Shown: positions 26,545 to 36,014 of the stretch, one piece after another
Layout of the letters: each line of letters starts with the position of its first letter
Position numbering within the stretch: position 1 is the first letter of the stretch
From: Chitinophagaceae bacterium
GTDB lineage: Bacteria > Bacteroidota > Bacteroidia > Chitinophagales > Chitinophagaceae
DNA: 64,000 nucleotides
Reading direction: 5' to 3'
Assembly: GCA_014379345.1 (NCBI GenBank)
Contig: JACMLY010000111.1
Location: forward strand, 32,938 to 96,937
Notes under the pieces: model-generated
Database searches by the model: none
What the model was told of the DNA's origin: nothing
Seen by the model: only the letters and a program-made list of their open reading frames with translations
Translations under genes and position numbers: made by a program

Positions 26545-28125
26545 TTATTGCCTGTATTCTCCAAATACTTCTCTCAAAGTATCTGCAATTTCACCAAGCG
26601 TACAAAGATTTTCGACGGCTTCAATAACTGTTGGCATCAGATTTTCGTCGCTGGACGCTTTATCGTTGAGTGATTGTAAAAGGTTGTCTATTTTGGCAGG
26701 ATTTCTTCTTTTGCGAAGCGATTCTAACTTATCTGACTGAATTTTACGGATGCTGTCATCAATTCGAAAGAGGGGTATTGTATTGTTTTCCTTTACCTGG
26801 AATTTATTCAACCCAACAATAACCTTTTCACCTGTTTCAATCCGGCGTTGGTAATCGTAAGCGCTGCGTGCAATTTCATCCTGCATAAAACCCTGTTCGA
26901 TGGCGGAAACACTGCCTCCCATGGCGTCGATCTTTTTAATCAGTTCTAACGCTTCAGATTCAATCTCACTGGTCAATGATTCCACATAATAACTTCCGGC
27001 CAAAGGATCTGCCGTATCGGGTACCCCACTTTCGAAAGCTACAATCTGTTGCGTTCTCAATGCAATGCGTGCCGCTTCTTCGGTTGGCAGACTTAACGCC
27101 TCATCATAACCGTTAGTATGCAGGGATTGAGTGCCGCCAAGTACTGCAGACAATGTTTGTATCGTTACTCTTGAAATATTATTAAGCGGCTGTTGGGCAG
27201 TTAAAGTGCTTCCCCCTGTTTGTGTGTGAAAACGCAACATCATAGCTTTGGGATCCGTAGCGCCGAGCTCTTTCATGATCCCGGCCCACATTTTTCTTGC
27301 TGCCCTGAACTTGGCAACTTCCTCGAAAAGGTTGTTGTGTGCATTGAAAAAAAAAGAAAGTCGTTTACCAAATACATTTATATCCAGGCCTTTTTCCAGT
27401 GCAGCTTTCACATAGGCTTTTCCATTGCTTAATGTAAATGCGATTTCCTGCACGGCGGTACTGCCGGCCTCACGGATATGATATCCCGAAATGGAGATCG
27501 TGTTCCATTTGGGTAACTCATGACTGCACCACTCAAAAATATCTGTGATGATACGCATTGAAGGTTTGGGGGGATAAATATAGGTGCCTCTTGCCGCGTA
27601 TTCTTTCAGAATATCATTTTGAATAGTGCCCGAAATTTTTTTCAGATCAGCGCCCTGTTGCTTTGCCAATGCAATGTAAAAAGCGAGCAAAATAAAACCG
27701 GTTGCGTTGATGGTCATGGAGGTGGAAACATCTTCGAGCCTGATTCCATTGAATAGTGATTGCATATCTTCAATGCTGTCTATCGCAACTCCAACTTTTC
27801 CAACCTCACCTTCTGCCAGCGGATGATCGCTGTCGTAACCGATCTGTGTCGGAAGATCGAATGCTACACTCAATCCGTTAACACCCTGCGATAAAAGATA
27901 GTGATAGCGCTTATTGCTTTCTTCGGCAGTACTAAAGCCTGCGTACTGTCGCATGGTCCATAATTTACCTCGGTACATGTCGGGCTGTACCCCGCGGGTA
28001 AACGGGAATTTACCAGGAGCCTCCCCAAACCCCACCGGTGGAGGAGCTTTTTTCAGATCGGTCTCGTCATAAACAGTTTTTATTTCAATTCCACTATCTG
28101 TATATTTTTTTTTATTTTCTTTCAT
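26545..28125 (-). CDS. Methylmalonyl-CoA mutase, catalytic-chain family protein
   Basis: 526-residue acyl-CoA mutase catalytic domain (TIM barrel). Typical segments are [56 protein letters not shown] and [18 protein letters not shown]. It ends after the barrel and linker and lacks the C-terminal B12-binding domain (no DxHxxG), so it should pair with a separate small cobalamin-binding subunit encoded elsewhere. The expected role is isomerisation of methylmalonyl-CoA/succinyl-CoA or a related acyl-CoA. It follows a conserved membrane-anchored protein gene on the same strand. Confidence 0.9.
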   Translation of the reverse strand: MKENKKKYTDSGIEIKTVYDETDLKKAPPPVGFGEAPGKFPFTRGVQPDMYRGKLWTMRQYAGFSTAEESNKRYHYLLSQGVNGLSVAFDLPTQIGYDSDHPLAEGEVGKVGVAIDSIEDMQSLFNGIRLEDVSTSMTINATGFILLAFYIALAKQQGADLKKISGTIQNDILKEYAARGTYIYPPKPSMRIITDIFEWCSHELPKWNTISISGYHIREAGSTAVQEIAFTLSNGKAYVKAALEKGLDINVFGKRLSFFFNAHNNLFEEVAKFRAARKMWAGIMKELGATDPKAMMLRFHTQTGGSTLTAQQPLNNISRVTIQTLSAVLGGTQSLHTNGYDEALSLPTEEAARIALRTQQIVAFESGVPDTADPLAGSYYVESLTSEIESEALELIKKIDAMGGSVSAIEQGFMQDEIARSAYDYQRRIETGEKVIVGLNKFQVKENNTIPLFRIDDSIRKIQSDKLESLRKRRNPAKIDNLLQSLNDKASSDENLMPTVIEAVENLCTLGEIADTLREVFGEYRQ

Positions 28126-28174
28126 ATTCCTGCATTGAGCCTTCCGCCAACCGGCGGAGAGATTTGGAGGGGGT

Positions 28175-28708
28175 TCATTTCATCAGTTTCTTCGCTTCAT
28201 AACTCAATACTTCTGAAACCACATTATGCAACGACACCTTTGGATTATTGACGATCATTTCAAGTAAATGTTTGTTAAGGTCTGTGCCGCTGGCCTCGGG
28301 TGGAAGAAAAGAAGCCACCTGGTTGATAACATGAATATTCTGCTCTTTTAAATTCCTGACAGCCTCCCATGCTTCGTTACTCACATAAATCTGCTGCGTT
28401 ACATTGTGTTCATACTCCTGCTTAATTGCATTCACCAGTAAAAACTGCATATCCCTCAACTCAATTCCAGGCTGGTTCGACCGGCTGATAACACTGGGAA
28501 GTGCAATACGGTCTACCAATAATATTAAACGCTCATAAGCTTGTAATTGTAAAGGAAGTGTTTTTACCGGCTCTTCGGCTTCAGTCTTTTTGGGCGTATT
28601 GCTTTTTGCCTGTTGTCTTTGTTTCCATAGCAGATAGGCCAATGCTCCCCCAAGGATAAGAGCTATTGAGAGTTGAATGATTAATTGAGCCGGTGTTAAA
28701 TTTCCCAT
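28175..28708 (-). CDS. Conserved hypothetical protein with one N-terminal membrane helix
   Basis: 177 residues: a helix at about 8-27 ([20 protein letters not shown]), a charged linker (about 28-48), then a helical domain with [18 protein letters not shown] and [26 protein letters not shown]. This resembles uncharacterised Bacteroidota proteins often found upstream of the mutase gene, 49 nt away here. No catalytic motif is seen. A TACATTTG box lies at 28728-28735, so this is probably the first gene of the pair. Confidence 0.7.
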   Translation of the reverse strand: MGNLTPAQLIIQLSIALILGGALAYLLWKQRQQAKSNTPKKTEAEEPVKTLPLQLQAYERLILLVDRIALPSVISRSNQPGIELRDMQFLLVNAIKQEYEHNVTQQIYVSNEAWEAVRNLKEQNIHVINQVASFLPPEASGTDLNKHLLEMIVNNPKVSLHNVVSEVLSYEAKKLMK

Positions 28709-28727
28709 GATACATTTTTAGTTGCAA

Positions 28728-28735
28728 CAAATGTA
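28728..28735 (-). promoter_or_regulatory. -7 box (TACATTTG) upstream of the membrane-anchored protein gene
   Basis: TAnnTTTG match on the minus strand, 19 nt upstream of the ATG at 28708 and bordering the heptamer repeat at 28746. Confidence 0.45.
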
Positions 28736-28745
28736 ATGCTTTGAG

Positions 28746-28860
28746 GTTTAAAGTTTAAAGTTTAAGGTTTAAGGTTTAATGTTCTGAAATAGCTGGCCGT
28801 TTTTTGATATTTTAACAGTCGGAAACGACTTTACACCCCGACTTTAAACCTTAAAAATTA
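28746..28860. repeat. Period-7 repeat (gtttaaa family), second copy
   Basis: Six consecutive heptamers at 28746-28787 (gtttaaa twice, gtttaag twice, gtttaat, gttctga), with a short inverted counterpart (actttaaaccttaaa) at about 28840-28855. Between them lies a small hairpin agtcg/cgact (28817-28830). It belongs to the same family as 21567-21815. Confidence 0.85.
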
Positions 28861-28865
28861 AAGCT

Positions 28866-28873
28866 TATTTTTG
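28866..28873 (+). promoter_or_regulatory. -7 box (TATTTTTG) of the A-type Fe-S carrier gene
   Basis: TAnnTTTG match 19 nt before the ATG at 28893. Confidence 0.5.
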
Positions 28874-28892
28874 CTGTTAATTTATTTCAGAA

Positions 28893-29240
28893 ATGACAGA
28901 AACAACAATTGATGCACCGGTTAGCTTTACCAATGATGCAATCGGAGAAATTAAGCGATTGATTGCAGACGAAGGATTTGACGCTACCAAATCATTGAGG
29001 GTGGGAGTGAAAGGTGGAGGATGTTCAGGACTCTCTTATGTATTGGGTTTTGACGAAAAACAGGAAAATGATGAGGAATATGATATTCAGGGGATCAGGT
29101 TCGTAATGAACAGGTCACACGGTATTTACCTCATGGGAATGGAAATCGATTGGCATGGGGGCCTTAATGCACGTGGATTTACTTTCAGTAATCCCAACGC
29201 GAGCAAAACCTGTGGCTGTGGAACTTCATTTGCGGTGTAA
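28893..29240 (+). CDS. A-type iron-sulfur carrier (HesB/IscA/SufA family)
   Basis: 115-residue Fe-S cluster carrier. The three invariant cysteines are C44 (GGGCSGLSY), C107 and C109 (TCGCGTSF), all at the expected spacing. It receives [2Fe-2S] or [4Fe-4S] clusters from a scaffold and hands them to apo-enzymes. No suf or isc operon is adjacent, although hscB is elsewhere in this window. Which paralogue it is (SufA, IscA or ErpA) cannot be decided from sequence alone. Confidence 0.93.
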   Translation: MTETTIDAPVSFTNDAIGEIKRLIADEGFDATKSLRVGVKGGGCSGLSYVLGFDEKQENDEEYDIQGIRFVMNRSHGIYLMGMEIDWHGGLNARGFTFSNPNASKTCGCGTSFAV

Positions 29241-29262
29241 TCTGAATTCTATATTTGTTTGT

Positions 29263-29322
29263 TTTGTTGTGTCTTCGTGTCTTTGAGGCCTCGGATTACC
29301 ACAAAGACACGAAGACACAAAG
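29263..29322. repeat. Period-8 inverted repeat (acacgaag/acacaaag family)
   Basis: Left units ttgttgtgtcttcgtgtctt pair with right units ccacaaag, acacgaag, acacaaag (29299-29322) around a short centre. It lies between the Fe-S carrier and the VOC gene, which converge, and could act as a bidirectional transcription end. Confidence 0.85.
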
Positions 29323-29336
29323 CTTTATTCTCTTCT

Positions 29337-29852
29337 TTATTTCGTTCGTCCCTGAACGATTTTTTCATACTCTTCATCATTCGGCTCCCACAACTCTATT
29401 TTATTTCCCTCACTATCCAAAATGTGAACAAACTTTCCGTATTCGACACTTTGAATTTCATCGGTGATAGTAACCCCTTCTTTTTTTAATTGTTCCACAA
29501 GCGACCCGAGATTCTCCACTCTGTAATTGATCATAAAATCCTTTCCGGACGGTTCGAAATATTTCGTATTCTGACTAAAGGTTCCCCATAGCGTAAAACC
29601 TTTGCGGGAACTGTCTCCCGCCTGCCTCCATTCGAAATTAGTACCGTATTCATCGGTGTTCAGACCAAGATGTTTTGCATACCATTCACGAATGGCTGCA
29701 GGATTTCTGCATTTAAAAAATATGCCGCCGATGGATGTGACTCTTTTCATTGTGCTATAATTTTGTAGTGACTGATCTGCTGTACTTCGGGATATCCAAC
29801 CCATACAGAAAGTCATGGCGATCAGGATCGCCCATTTCATTTTTCTCATCAT
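29337..29852 (-). CDS. VOC-family (glyoxalase/bleomycin-resistance-like) protein
   Basis: 171 residues. Residues about 35-165 form a vicinal-oxygen-chelate domain (GGIFFKCRNPAAIREWYAKHLGLN ... FVHILDSEGNKIELWEPND). The first 34 residues contain a hydrophobic segment (MKWAILIAMTFCMGWISRS) that may export the protein. A second possible start, MKRVTSIGG at about residue 35, would give a cytosolic form. The metal-binding residues are not fully canonical, so I do not claim a lyase activity. Confidence 0.8.
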   Translation of the reverse strand: MMRKMKWAILIAMTFCMGWISRSTADQSLQNYSTMKRVTSIGGIFFKCRNPAAIREWYAKHLGLNTDEYGTNFEWRQAGDSSRKGFTLWGTFSQNTKYFEPSGKDFMINYRVENLGSLVEQLKKEGVTITDEIQSVEYGKFVHILDSEGNKIELWEPNDEEYEKIVQGRTK

Positions 29853-29866
29853 TTTTTGATTAAAGA

Positions 29867-30403
29867 TCAGGCTAACGCAACTTTTGTTTTGGAACTCGCT
29901 CTCTGCAGGATCAAAGAGGATATTACAGTGATCACAACACCAATTAAGAACACTGTCAGGAACATGACGGCAAACTGTAAAAAAGGACTGGAAAACATTT
30001 CCTTTTCAGTGTCCAGTTTTTGTAAAGCCACCTGTAACTGAGCAGGAGGGGTGGAGGCCCTCATTTTTTGTACCTGATATGCATAATACTTATCGCTGAA
30101 TTCAGGATCAAGCGCACTCATTTGCAACCAAGTGAACAATCCAAAAGCTATCGAAGGAAACAGGGTGATCAGGGTACCCAGTTTAAGACCCTGACCAAAC
30201 GACAACCGTCCCCCATTATAATTATCTCTCCAATGCCTGATGCCGAAATAGACAAATAATAATGAAATGACAATGGTGGTATAGCCGATTATTTCCTGTG
30301 CTTCCCAGTTCTCCTTCCCTTTAAAAATTAAAAAGGCGGTGATCATGGTTACAACCATTATTGAAAAACTGTACAAACCGAAACGAACAATTGTTCTCTG
30401 CAT
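29867..30403 (-). CDS. DUF4199 family membrane protein
   Basis: 178-residue integral membrane protein, start taken at 30403 (MQRTIVRFGLYS); an ATG six codons earlier is also possible. Four hydrophobic helices are visible at about 8-25, 35-55, 70-95 and 140-165. The family segment is IGYTTIVISLLFVYFGIRHWRDNYNGGRLSFGQGLKLG. Function unknown. It lies 104 nt after a LuxR-type regulator gene on the same strand. Confidence 0.82.
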   Translation of the reverse strand: MQRTIVRFGLYSFSIMVVTMITAFLIFKGKENWEAQEIIGYTTIVISLLFVYFGIRHWRDNYNGGRLSFGQGLKLGTLITLFPSIAFGLFTWLQMSALDPEFSDKYYAYQVQKMRASTPPAQLQVALQKLDTEKEMFSSPFLQFAVMFLTVFLIGVVITVISSLILQRASSKTKVALA

Positions 30404-30507
30404 ATAAATATTTTCATGCAAAATAGAAGTCTTGGAAAGGAATTGTTTTACACTAAAGTATGATTTTATAGAACCGGTCAGAATTACTACTTAAGTAGTA
30501 TTCATTT

Positions 30508-30954
30508 TCAGGCAATAATTTTCAGGTTCTTGGCTTTTTTGACGGCTTCCGTCCTTCGTTCAACGTCCATTTTGAAGAACAGGTTCGATATATGCTTCTT
30601 TACCGTGTTCTCACTCACAAATAGTTTGCCGGCAATTTGCTGATTGGATAAGCCTTCGTTGATCAATTGCAGGATTTCGTATTCTCTTTTACTGATGCCG
30701 AGCTTTAATATCTGCGTGTCATCGGCCTCGAAAGCCTTATCGGGGTTGGCGAAAACTTCCTTTTCAATAATCTGCGGCTTTGGCTTGAACATCTTTCGGC
30801 TTAATATAATTCCAATGATAAAAAACAGGATGCTGAAAATTGCGATCCACACTTCAATTTTAAACCCTGATCTGAAAGACTGGAAACGGGCTAACTGAAA
30901 TAAGATGAGTAAGGCCAATATCAATATCCCGAAACCAATGATAACCTGCTTCAT
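30508..30954 (-). CDS. Membrane-anchored LuxR-type HTH regulator
   Basis: 148 residues: two transmembrane helices (about 3-18 and 31-49), a linker, then a C-terminal LuxR/GerE helix-turn-helix (about 82-145) with ISKREYEILQLINEGLSNQQIAGKLFVSENTVKKHISNLFFKM. There is no receiver or ligand domain, so the protein is essentially a DNA-binding domain tethered to the membrane. How it is activated cannot be seen; the DUF4199 gene downstream may encode a partner (inference). Confidence 0.85.
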   Translation of the reverse strand: MKQVIIGFGILILALLILFQLARFQSFRSGFKIEVWIAIFSILFFIIGIILSRKMFKPKPQIIEKEVFANPDKAFEADDTQILKLGISKREYEILQLINEGLSNQQIAGKLFVSENTVKKHISNLFFKMDVERRTEAVKKAKNLKIIA

Positions 30955-31005
30955 ACCAATGAAATTTCTGATAGAAAATTACAACAAATAAAACCTGCAG
31001 GAACG

Positions 31006-31068
31006 TTGCCACGAATTCCCCGAATTACCACAAATTAAATTCGTTATAATTCGTGGAATTCGTGGCAA
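31006..31068. repeat. Inverted repeat (ccacgaat family) before the secDF terminator
   Basis: Two 31-nt arms (31006-31036 and 31038-31068) with only a few mismatches, beginning ttgccacgaattccc and ending gaattcgtggcaa. The arms are built from 8- to 10-nt near-repeats. The right arm runs straight into the A-tract of the secDF terminator. Confidence 0.88.
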
Positions 31069-31094
31069 AAAAAAGCCTGCGATACAGCGCAGGC
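31067..31094 (-). terminator. Intrinsic terminator of secDF
   Basis: On the minus strand, stem gcctgcg/cgcaggc (31075-31081 with 31088-31094) and a 6-base loop are followed by eight T residues. It lies 21 nt after the secDF stop codon. Confidence 0.88.
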
Positions 31095-31115
31095 GTAAGA
31101 ATTGTTGACAACAAA

Positions 31116-34100
31116 TTATTTAGCTAAGGCAGGTTTCTTTTTTAATGGTTCTTTCGGATTGGTTTTACCCGGATCTACACCACCTAAAGGCCTGTTCCTC
31201 GCGAAATCGACCAATATAGGTGCTGCTACAAAGATGGAAGAATAGCAACCGGTAATGACACCCACCAACATAGCGAATGCAAATCCTTTGGTAACCTCTC
31301 CACCTACCAGGAATAATATAAGAAGCGTGAGGAATACAGTCAGCGAAGTCATAATGGTTCGGCTAAGCGTATCGTTGATCGCCTTGTTGATGATTGTTGC
31401 CTTATCAGCTCCTTTCATCGTAGTACTGTATTCCCTGATCCTGTCGTAAACCACCACAGTATCGTTCATAGAAAACCCTATCACCGTCAGGATCGCGGCG
31501 ATGAAATGCTGATCTATTTCCAGTGGGAATGGTACAACATCTTTAAGGAAAGAGAAAACGATGAGGGTCACCAATACGTCGTGCATTAATGACACTATAG
31601 TTCCTAAGGAATATCTCCAGTCACGGAACCGGATGAAAATATATATGGATATGATCAGTAAAGACCAGAAAGTTGCCCATTGGGCTCCAGCCTTCAGGTC
31701 ATCCGAAATAGTAGGATCTACTCGTTTGGAACCCTGGATATATTTGGTTGTGCTTACAAATTCTTCTTTCGTTGCATTTGCGGGTAAAAAAGGTTTAAGG
31801 CCCGTATACAATGCATTACGCACAACAGAATCCGCAGATTGTCCTTCTGCTTTGATCATATAGTCAGTGGTAATATCGTACTGACTAGTTGAACCATATG
31901 TCTTAATGAGCGGGTTCTTGCCGAACGTTTTTTCTAAAGCTTTTCCCAACTCCTCCTGTTGCTGAGGCCTGTCGAATTTGACAATATAACTGCGTCCGCC
32001 ACTAAATTCAACACCTTCATTAAAGCCATTAAAAATACTGGCAATCCCCAACAGCAATACTACTACAGAGATAACATATGCTACTTTACGGTATTTGATG
32101 AATTGAAAATTCGCATTCTTAAAAATGCTTCTTGACACAGTTGTGAAATATTTAAAGTGTCGGGTTTTGTTTGTATATGCATCAGTAATCAGCCTCGAAA
32201 CAAGAATACCACAAAACAATGAAAGAAGGATACCGAGGATCTGCGTTGTGGCAAATCCCAAAACAGGGCCCAGGCCATAAATAAAAAGAATAATGGCTGT
32301 CAACAACGTGGTGATATGGCCATCGAGTACAGGTGGTAATGACCTGCTATATCCCAGTTTTATTGCCTGTTCATGGCTTGCCCCTTTCGCCAATTCATCT
32401 TTAATGCGTTCAAAAATGATCACGTTCGTATCTACCGCCATACCAATGGTCAATACCAGGGCTGCAATACCAGGTGCGGTAAGCGTAGCATGCAGCGCAC
32501 TTAAAACACCTACTGTAAAAAGCAGGTTTAATATCAAAGCAATGTTTGCTACCAGGCCTGCAGTATTATAATAAACAACCATTAATATAAAGATGACAGC
32601 AAAAGCAATGGCAAAAGATAAAATACCCCCATTTACTGCATCCTGACCAAGTGTTGGTCCTACGATTTCTTCATGAACGATCTTGGCAGGGGCTTCCAGT
32701 TTACCAGCTTTTAATATATTGGCCAGATCCTGGGCCTCTTCCACCACCAACTGCGTATTCGCACCACCACGACCCATTGTTATCCGGGAATTACCACCCT
32801 CGATTTTCTGAATCACATTTGGAGCGGAGTAAATAATATCATCAAGAACAATGGCAATGGGTTTACCGACATTTCTTTCAGTCATCTTTGCCCATGTCCG
32901 GGAGCCCGAATTCGTCATGGCCATCGTTACGTTCACTTCATTAGTGATCTGGTCAAATTCCTGCGTGGCATTTTCTATCGCTTCACCCTCGAGCTCAGCG
33001 CCTTCCTTGCCGGGAATGGTCTTTATAATGTAAAAATCTACAAAATTGAAGGGTTTTCCCTGCTCATCCCTTCCGAGTTTTCCCCATAAAAATTTTGCGT
33101 TAGCGGGAAAATTATTTCTGACGACAGGATTGCTTAGATATTGATTTACCAGACCGGTATCTTTTATTAACGATCGGGCTACTATTGCGCCATACTCCTG
33201 CTGTCCTTTTTCATTCTGATAAGGCTGCGCTGGCATTAAAACCCGAAATAATGGATTTTGACGGTTTGCATTTGCAATACTATCTGAAATTTTGCCGGAA
33301 GTGTCGAGCCTGGCAATAGCCGTATCGGTATTCACTTGTCCCGAATCAGGAGCTACAACAGTAGATTGTTTCGAACCAAATAAAATAGTTTCCAGGGATT
33401 TATCTGCAGATTGTAAGGCGGTTACAATAGCCGGTTCCTTCAAGGTATACACTTCAAAAAACTGAAGATTTGCAGTGGATTGCAAATATTTCCTGACTCT
33501 TTCGGGATCGGTTGCACCTGCAAGCTCTACAGAGATAATTCCCTTGTCCTCATCAAGGCTGATATTGGGCTGCGCCACCCCAAACTTGTCAATCCGCCTT
33601 CTCAAAACTTCGAAAGTCTGACCCATGGCCGCATTCGCCTGTCCCTTTATATAACTGATAACCTGGTCATCGGAAGCACTGATATTTAACTGATTTCTGT
33701 TTGTATTGGCAAATTGAGGCGCCAATTTAACGCCCGGGTTTACTTCCCGGAAAGCTTCCCCAAACAGATCGATAAAGTTTCTATCACTATTGAGCTTTTT
33801 GGTTTGGGCAGCGCTAATTGCTTTGAGCAATAATGGATCTTTTGGGTTATTGGCCAAACCTTTAATAAGTCCATCAAGGGCAACGTCTAATGTTACATTG
33901 ATACCACCTTGCAGGTCCAGACCCAGCAATAATTCACTTTCCTTGGCTTTCTGATAGCTCTGGCCCCACCATGTAATTTTCTGGTCTTTTGTGCTATCGA
34001 GCAAACGTGCCAAACGAAAACGCAAAGCCTCGTCCATGGTATCCTGGTACAATGCCTGGGCTTCTTTATTATCAGGATATTTTTGAGCGGCTGAAAGGTA

Positions 34101-34232
34101 GCTGCGCTTAACCTGTTGCACAGCCTTCACATTGATGGCTTTTTCGTGTTTGTTCACGAACCAGGTAAAGGAAAGTTGATATAGGGATATCAGGATTAAT
34201 AAACCAGCAAAAATGCTAACCAATGCTCTCAT
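31116..34232 (-). CDS. secDF: Protein translocase subunit SecDF (fused SecD-SecF)
   Basis: 1038-residue fusion of SecD and SecF, which uses the proton gradient to pull proteins through SecYEG. The SecD half (about 1-690) begins with one helix and has the DLQGG-type motif (LGLDLQGGINVTL), a long periplasmic P1 domain and five C-terminal helices with IGMAVDTNVIIFERI. The SecF half (about 700-1038) starts with a helix followed by GVEFSGGRSYIVKF and has IGFSMNDTVVVYDRIRE. The fusion form is usual in Bacteroidota. A TATCTTTG -7 box lies at 34264-34271 and a strong terminator follows. It appears to be transcribed alone. Confidence 0.97.
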   Translation of the reverse strand: MRALVSIFAGLLILISLYQLSFTWFVNKHEKAINVKAVQQVKRSYLSAAQKYPDNKEAQALYQDTMDEALRFRLARLLDSTKDQKITWWGQSYQKAKESELLLGLDLQGGINVTLDVALDGLIKGLANNPKDPLLLKAISAAQTKKLNSDRNFIDLFGEAFREVNPGVKLAPQFANTNRNQLNISASDDQVISYIKGQANAAMGQTFEVLRRRIDKFGVAQPNISLDEDKGIISVELAGATDPERVRKYLQSTANLQFFEVYTLKEPAIVTALQSADKSLETILFGSKQSTVVAPDSGQVNTDTAIARLDTSGKISDSIANANRQNPLFRVLMPAQPYQNEKGQQEYGAIVARSLIKDTGLVNQYLSNPVVRNNFPANAKFLWGKLGRDEQGKPFNFVDFYIIKTIPGKEGAELEGEAIENATQEFDQITNEVNVTMAMTNSGSRTWAKMTERNVGKPIAIVLDDIIYSAPNVIQKIEGGNSRITMGRGGANTQLVVEEAQDLANILKAGKLEAPAKIVHEEIVGPTLGQDAVNGGILSFAIAFAVIFILMVVYYNTAGLVANIALILNLLFTVGVLSALHATLTAPGIAALVLTIGMAVDTNVIIFERIKDELAKGASHEQAIKLGYSRSLPPVLDGHITTLLTAIILFIYGLGPVLGFATTQILGILLSLFCGILVSRLITDAYTNKTRHFKYFTTVSRSIFKNANFQFIKYRKVAYVISVVVLLLGIASIFNGFNEGVEFSGGRSYIVKFDRPQQQEELGKALEKTFGKNPLIKTYGSTSQYDITTDYMIKAEGQSADSVVRNALYTGLKPFLPANATKEEFVSTTKYIQGSKRVDPTISDDLKAGAQWATFWSLLIISIYIFIRFRDWRYSLGTIVSLMHDVLVTLIVFSFLKDVVPFPLEIDQHFIAAILTVIGFSMNDTVVVYDRIREYSTTMKGADKATIINKAINDTLSRTIMTSLTVFLTLLILFLVGGEVTKGFAFAMLVGVITGCYSSIFVAAPILVDFARNRPLGGVDPGKTNPKEPLKKKPALAK

Positions 34233-34263
34233 TACAATTGTTGTTTATTTTTTAAGAGGGAGG

Positions 34264-34271
34264 CAAAGATA
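34264..34271 (-). promoter_or_regulatory. -7 box (TATCTTTG) of secDF
   Basis: TAnnTTTG match on the minus strand, 31 nt upstream of the secDF ATG. A TTTTG run (34296-34300, minus) sits 24 nt further upstream as a loose -33 element. Confidence 0.55.
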
Positions 34272-34375
34272 GTGTTTTCAGCCATATCTGGATAGCAAAA
34301 TACAACTGGAATAGAGGTTTTTACGTAGACGGTGAACCTGACCGAGATGCTTGTGATGATGTAGATAATTGTCAT

Positions 34376-34500
34376 CTCTATGTTATCCCTATGTATCTAT
34401 GTTTCTATGTGTTAAATTGACAGCAACCAGATAAGTCCTCAAAACCCCGACAAGCGCTTTTTTTACCACATAGAAACATAGACACATAGGTAGAACATAG
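34376..34500. repeat. Period-8 inverted repeat (ctatgttt family), copy 1
   Basis: Left arm ctctatgt, an 11-mer tatccctatgt, atctatgt, ttctatgt, gttaaatt (34376-34118 relative order, ending 34118 bases into the spacer at about 34418). Right arm accacata, gaaacata, gacacata, 11-mer ggtagaacata (34465-34499). The arms are complementary in the same unit order, including the 11-mer. It occupies most of the 381-base spacer between secDF and the serine-hydrolase gene; a weak frame of 78 codons across it is not believed to be a gene. Confidence 0.9.
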
Positions 34501-34613
34501 TAAGACTTCGCGTTTCGATCATTTAGCAAAGCACCTTCTTTGTAAGAGTGATTAGATTGTGTTGTATGTTGCCGGCAATATGTAATTTCAGTAAGTTGAA
34601 ATTCTTCGCTTTT

Positions 34614-35882
34614 ATGAAAAACCAAATACCTTTTTTATGGGTTCTGTTTTTAATTGCCGGCTGCTCATCATCGAAACAAATTCATTCAAGGCATAACATA
34701 AAAACAAATAATGCTTTCCTGGAAAATCTTCTAAAAAAGTATCCTCTCTATTTTGATACTATTTTAAATAACCGGGATTCGTTCAGGGTACAGATCCTCT
34801 ATTCCGGAATAGATCGCGATAAGAATAATAAAGCGATTTTTAGTCATCATTATTTTAATGTAGACCCTCATCATTATTTTTATCCTGCTTCAACCATAAA
34901 AATGCCGATTGCCGCAGCGGCGCTGGAAAAACTGCAGAAAATAAAAAAGTATGGCATCGACCGGAATACCACAATGCTCACCGAAGCCGGTTATAGTGGT
35001 CAAACCCCGGTTTATAATGATCCCACCACGCCCGACGGAAGACCAACCGTTGCACACTATATCAAGAAAATATTTCTTAATAGTGATAATGACGCATCTA
35101 ACAGGCTGTATGAATTTGTAGGACAGCAATACCTGAATAAAAGATTGCATAATAAGGGGTATAATACTGCCCAAATCATTCATCGCCTTTCGATCGACCT
35201 GAATGAAGACCAGAACAGGCATACAAACCCGATAAAATTTTTTAATGATTCCGGGGAAATCGCTTTTAAACAGGATGAAAAGACATCTACACGTAAATTC
35301 CCCGCCCGAAATATTTTATTAGGCAATGGATATCTCAGTAACAATAAAATGATCGCGCTGCCTTTTGATTTTTCAAAAAAAAATCAGATAGCGCTAACGG
35401 ACCTGCAATCAATTCTACAAAGTATTTTATTCCCTTCGTCTGTGCCTGCCAGGCAACGTTTCAGTTTCTCCGATACAGATCGGAAATTTATTATTCAGTA
35501 TCTGTCGCAGTATCCATCAGAAACATTCTATCCTCAGTACGACTCCGTTGTATGGGACGGCAATGCAAAATTCTTTTTGTGGGATGCCGAAAAACGAGCG
35601 TTGCCGAAGAACATCCGTGTTTTTAACAAGATAGGAGGCGCATATGGGTTCCTGACGGATGTTGCCTATGTTGCGGATTTTGAAAGAAATATAGAGTTCA
35701 TGCTCAGCGCAACCATTTACTGTAATAGCGATGGGATCTTCAATGATGATCGGTACGACTATGAAAATATTGGTCTGCCATTTATGAAACACCTGGCCGA
35801 GATCATTCATAATTATGAGATAACCAGGTTCCGGAAACACGCTCCGGATCTGACAGAATTCAAAATAAAGTATGAGAAATAG
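34614..35882 (+). CDS. Class A beta-lactamase-fold serine hydrolase, lipoprotein
   Basis: 422-residue predicted lipoprotein (lipobox LIAGC, Cys near residue 17; start at 34614). The penicilloyl-serine fold is shown by S93-T-I-K96 in YPASTIKMPIAAAALEK, by S157-D-N159 in LNSDNDASNRLYEF, and by KIGGAYG near the C-terminus in place of the KTG triad. It is longer than class A enzymes (about 290 residues), with an insertion between the SDN and KTG-like motifs. It may be a peptidase or esterase acting on peptidoglycan rather than an antibiotic-resistance enzyme; I would not call resistance from sequence. Confidence 0.8.
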   Translation: MKNQIPFLWVLFLIAGCSSSKQIHSRHNIKTNNAFLENLLKKYPLYFDTILNNRDSFRVQILYSGIDRDKNNKAIFSHHYFNVDPHHYFYPASTIKMPIAAAALEKLQKIKKYGIDRNTTMLTEAGYSGQTPVYNDPTTPDGRPTVAHYIKKIFLNSDNDASNRLYEFVGQQYLNKRLHNKGYNTAQIIHRLSIDLNEDQNRHTNPIKFFNDSGEIAFKQDEKTSTRKFPARNILLGNGYLSNNKMIALPFDFSKKNQIALTDLQSILQSILFPSSVPARQRFSFSDTDRKFIIQYLSQYPSETFYPQYDSVVWDGNAKFFLWDAEKRALPKNIRVFNKIGGAYGFLTDVAYVADFERNIEFMLSATIYCNSDGIFNDDRYDYENIGLPFMKHLAEIIHNYEITRFRKHAPDLTEFKIKYEK

Positions 35883-35979
35883 GCTTGTTTGATCCCGCTT
35901 TTCCTGAGATCGAATCCTATCGCTCATTGTTAGAGATCAGATTTTCTCCAACAACTGCGGGATCAAATTGTTTTCGACC

Positions 35980-35987
35980 TACCTTTG
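35980..35987 (+). promoter_or_regulatory. -7 box (TACCTTTG) of aspC
   Basis: TAnnTTTG match 27 nt before the ATG at 36015. Confidence 0.5.
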
Positions 35988-36014
35988 CGACTCCAAAAAA
36001 ACAAGTAATAAACA

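Noticed and set aside
34389..34625. 78-codon minus-strand frame between secDF and the serine-hydrolase gene
   Set aside because: Half of it is the ctatgttt repeat and it has no homology-like features.
34614..35882. Antibiotic-resistance call for the beta-lactamase-fold protein
   Set aside because: KTG triad is changed, length is atypical and there is no supporting context.
35517..35927. 136-codon antisense frame over the beta-lactamase-like gene
   Set aside because: Overlaps a well-supported gene and shows no domain.
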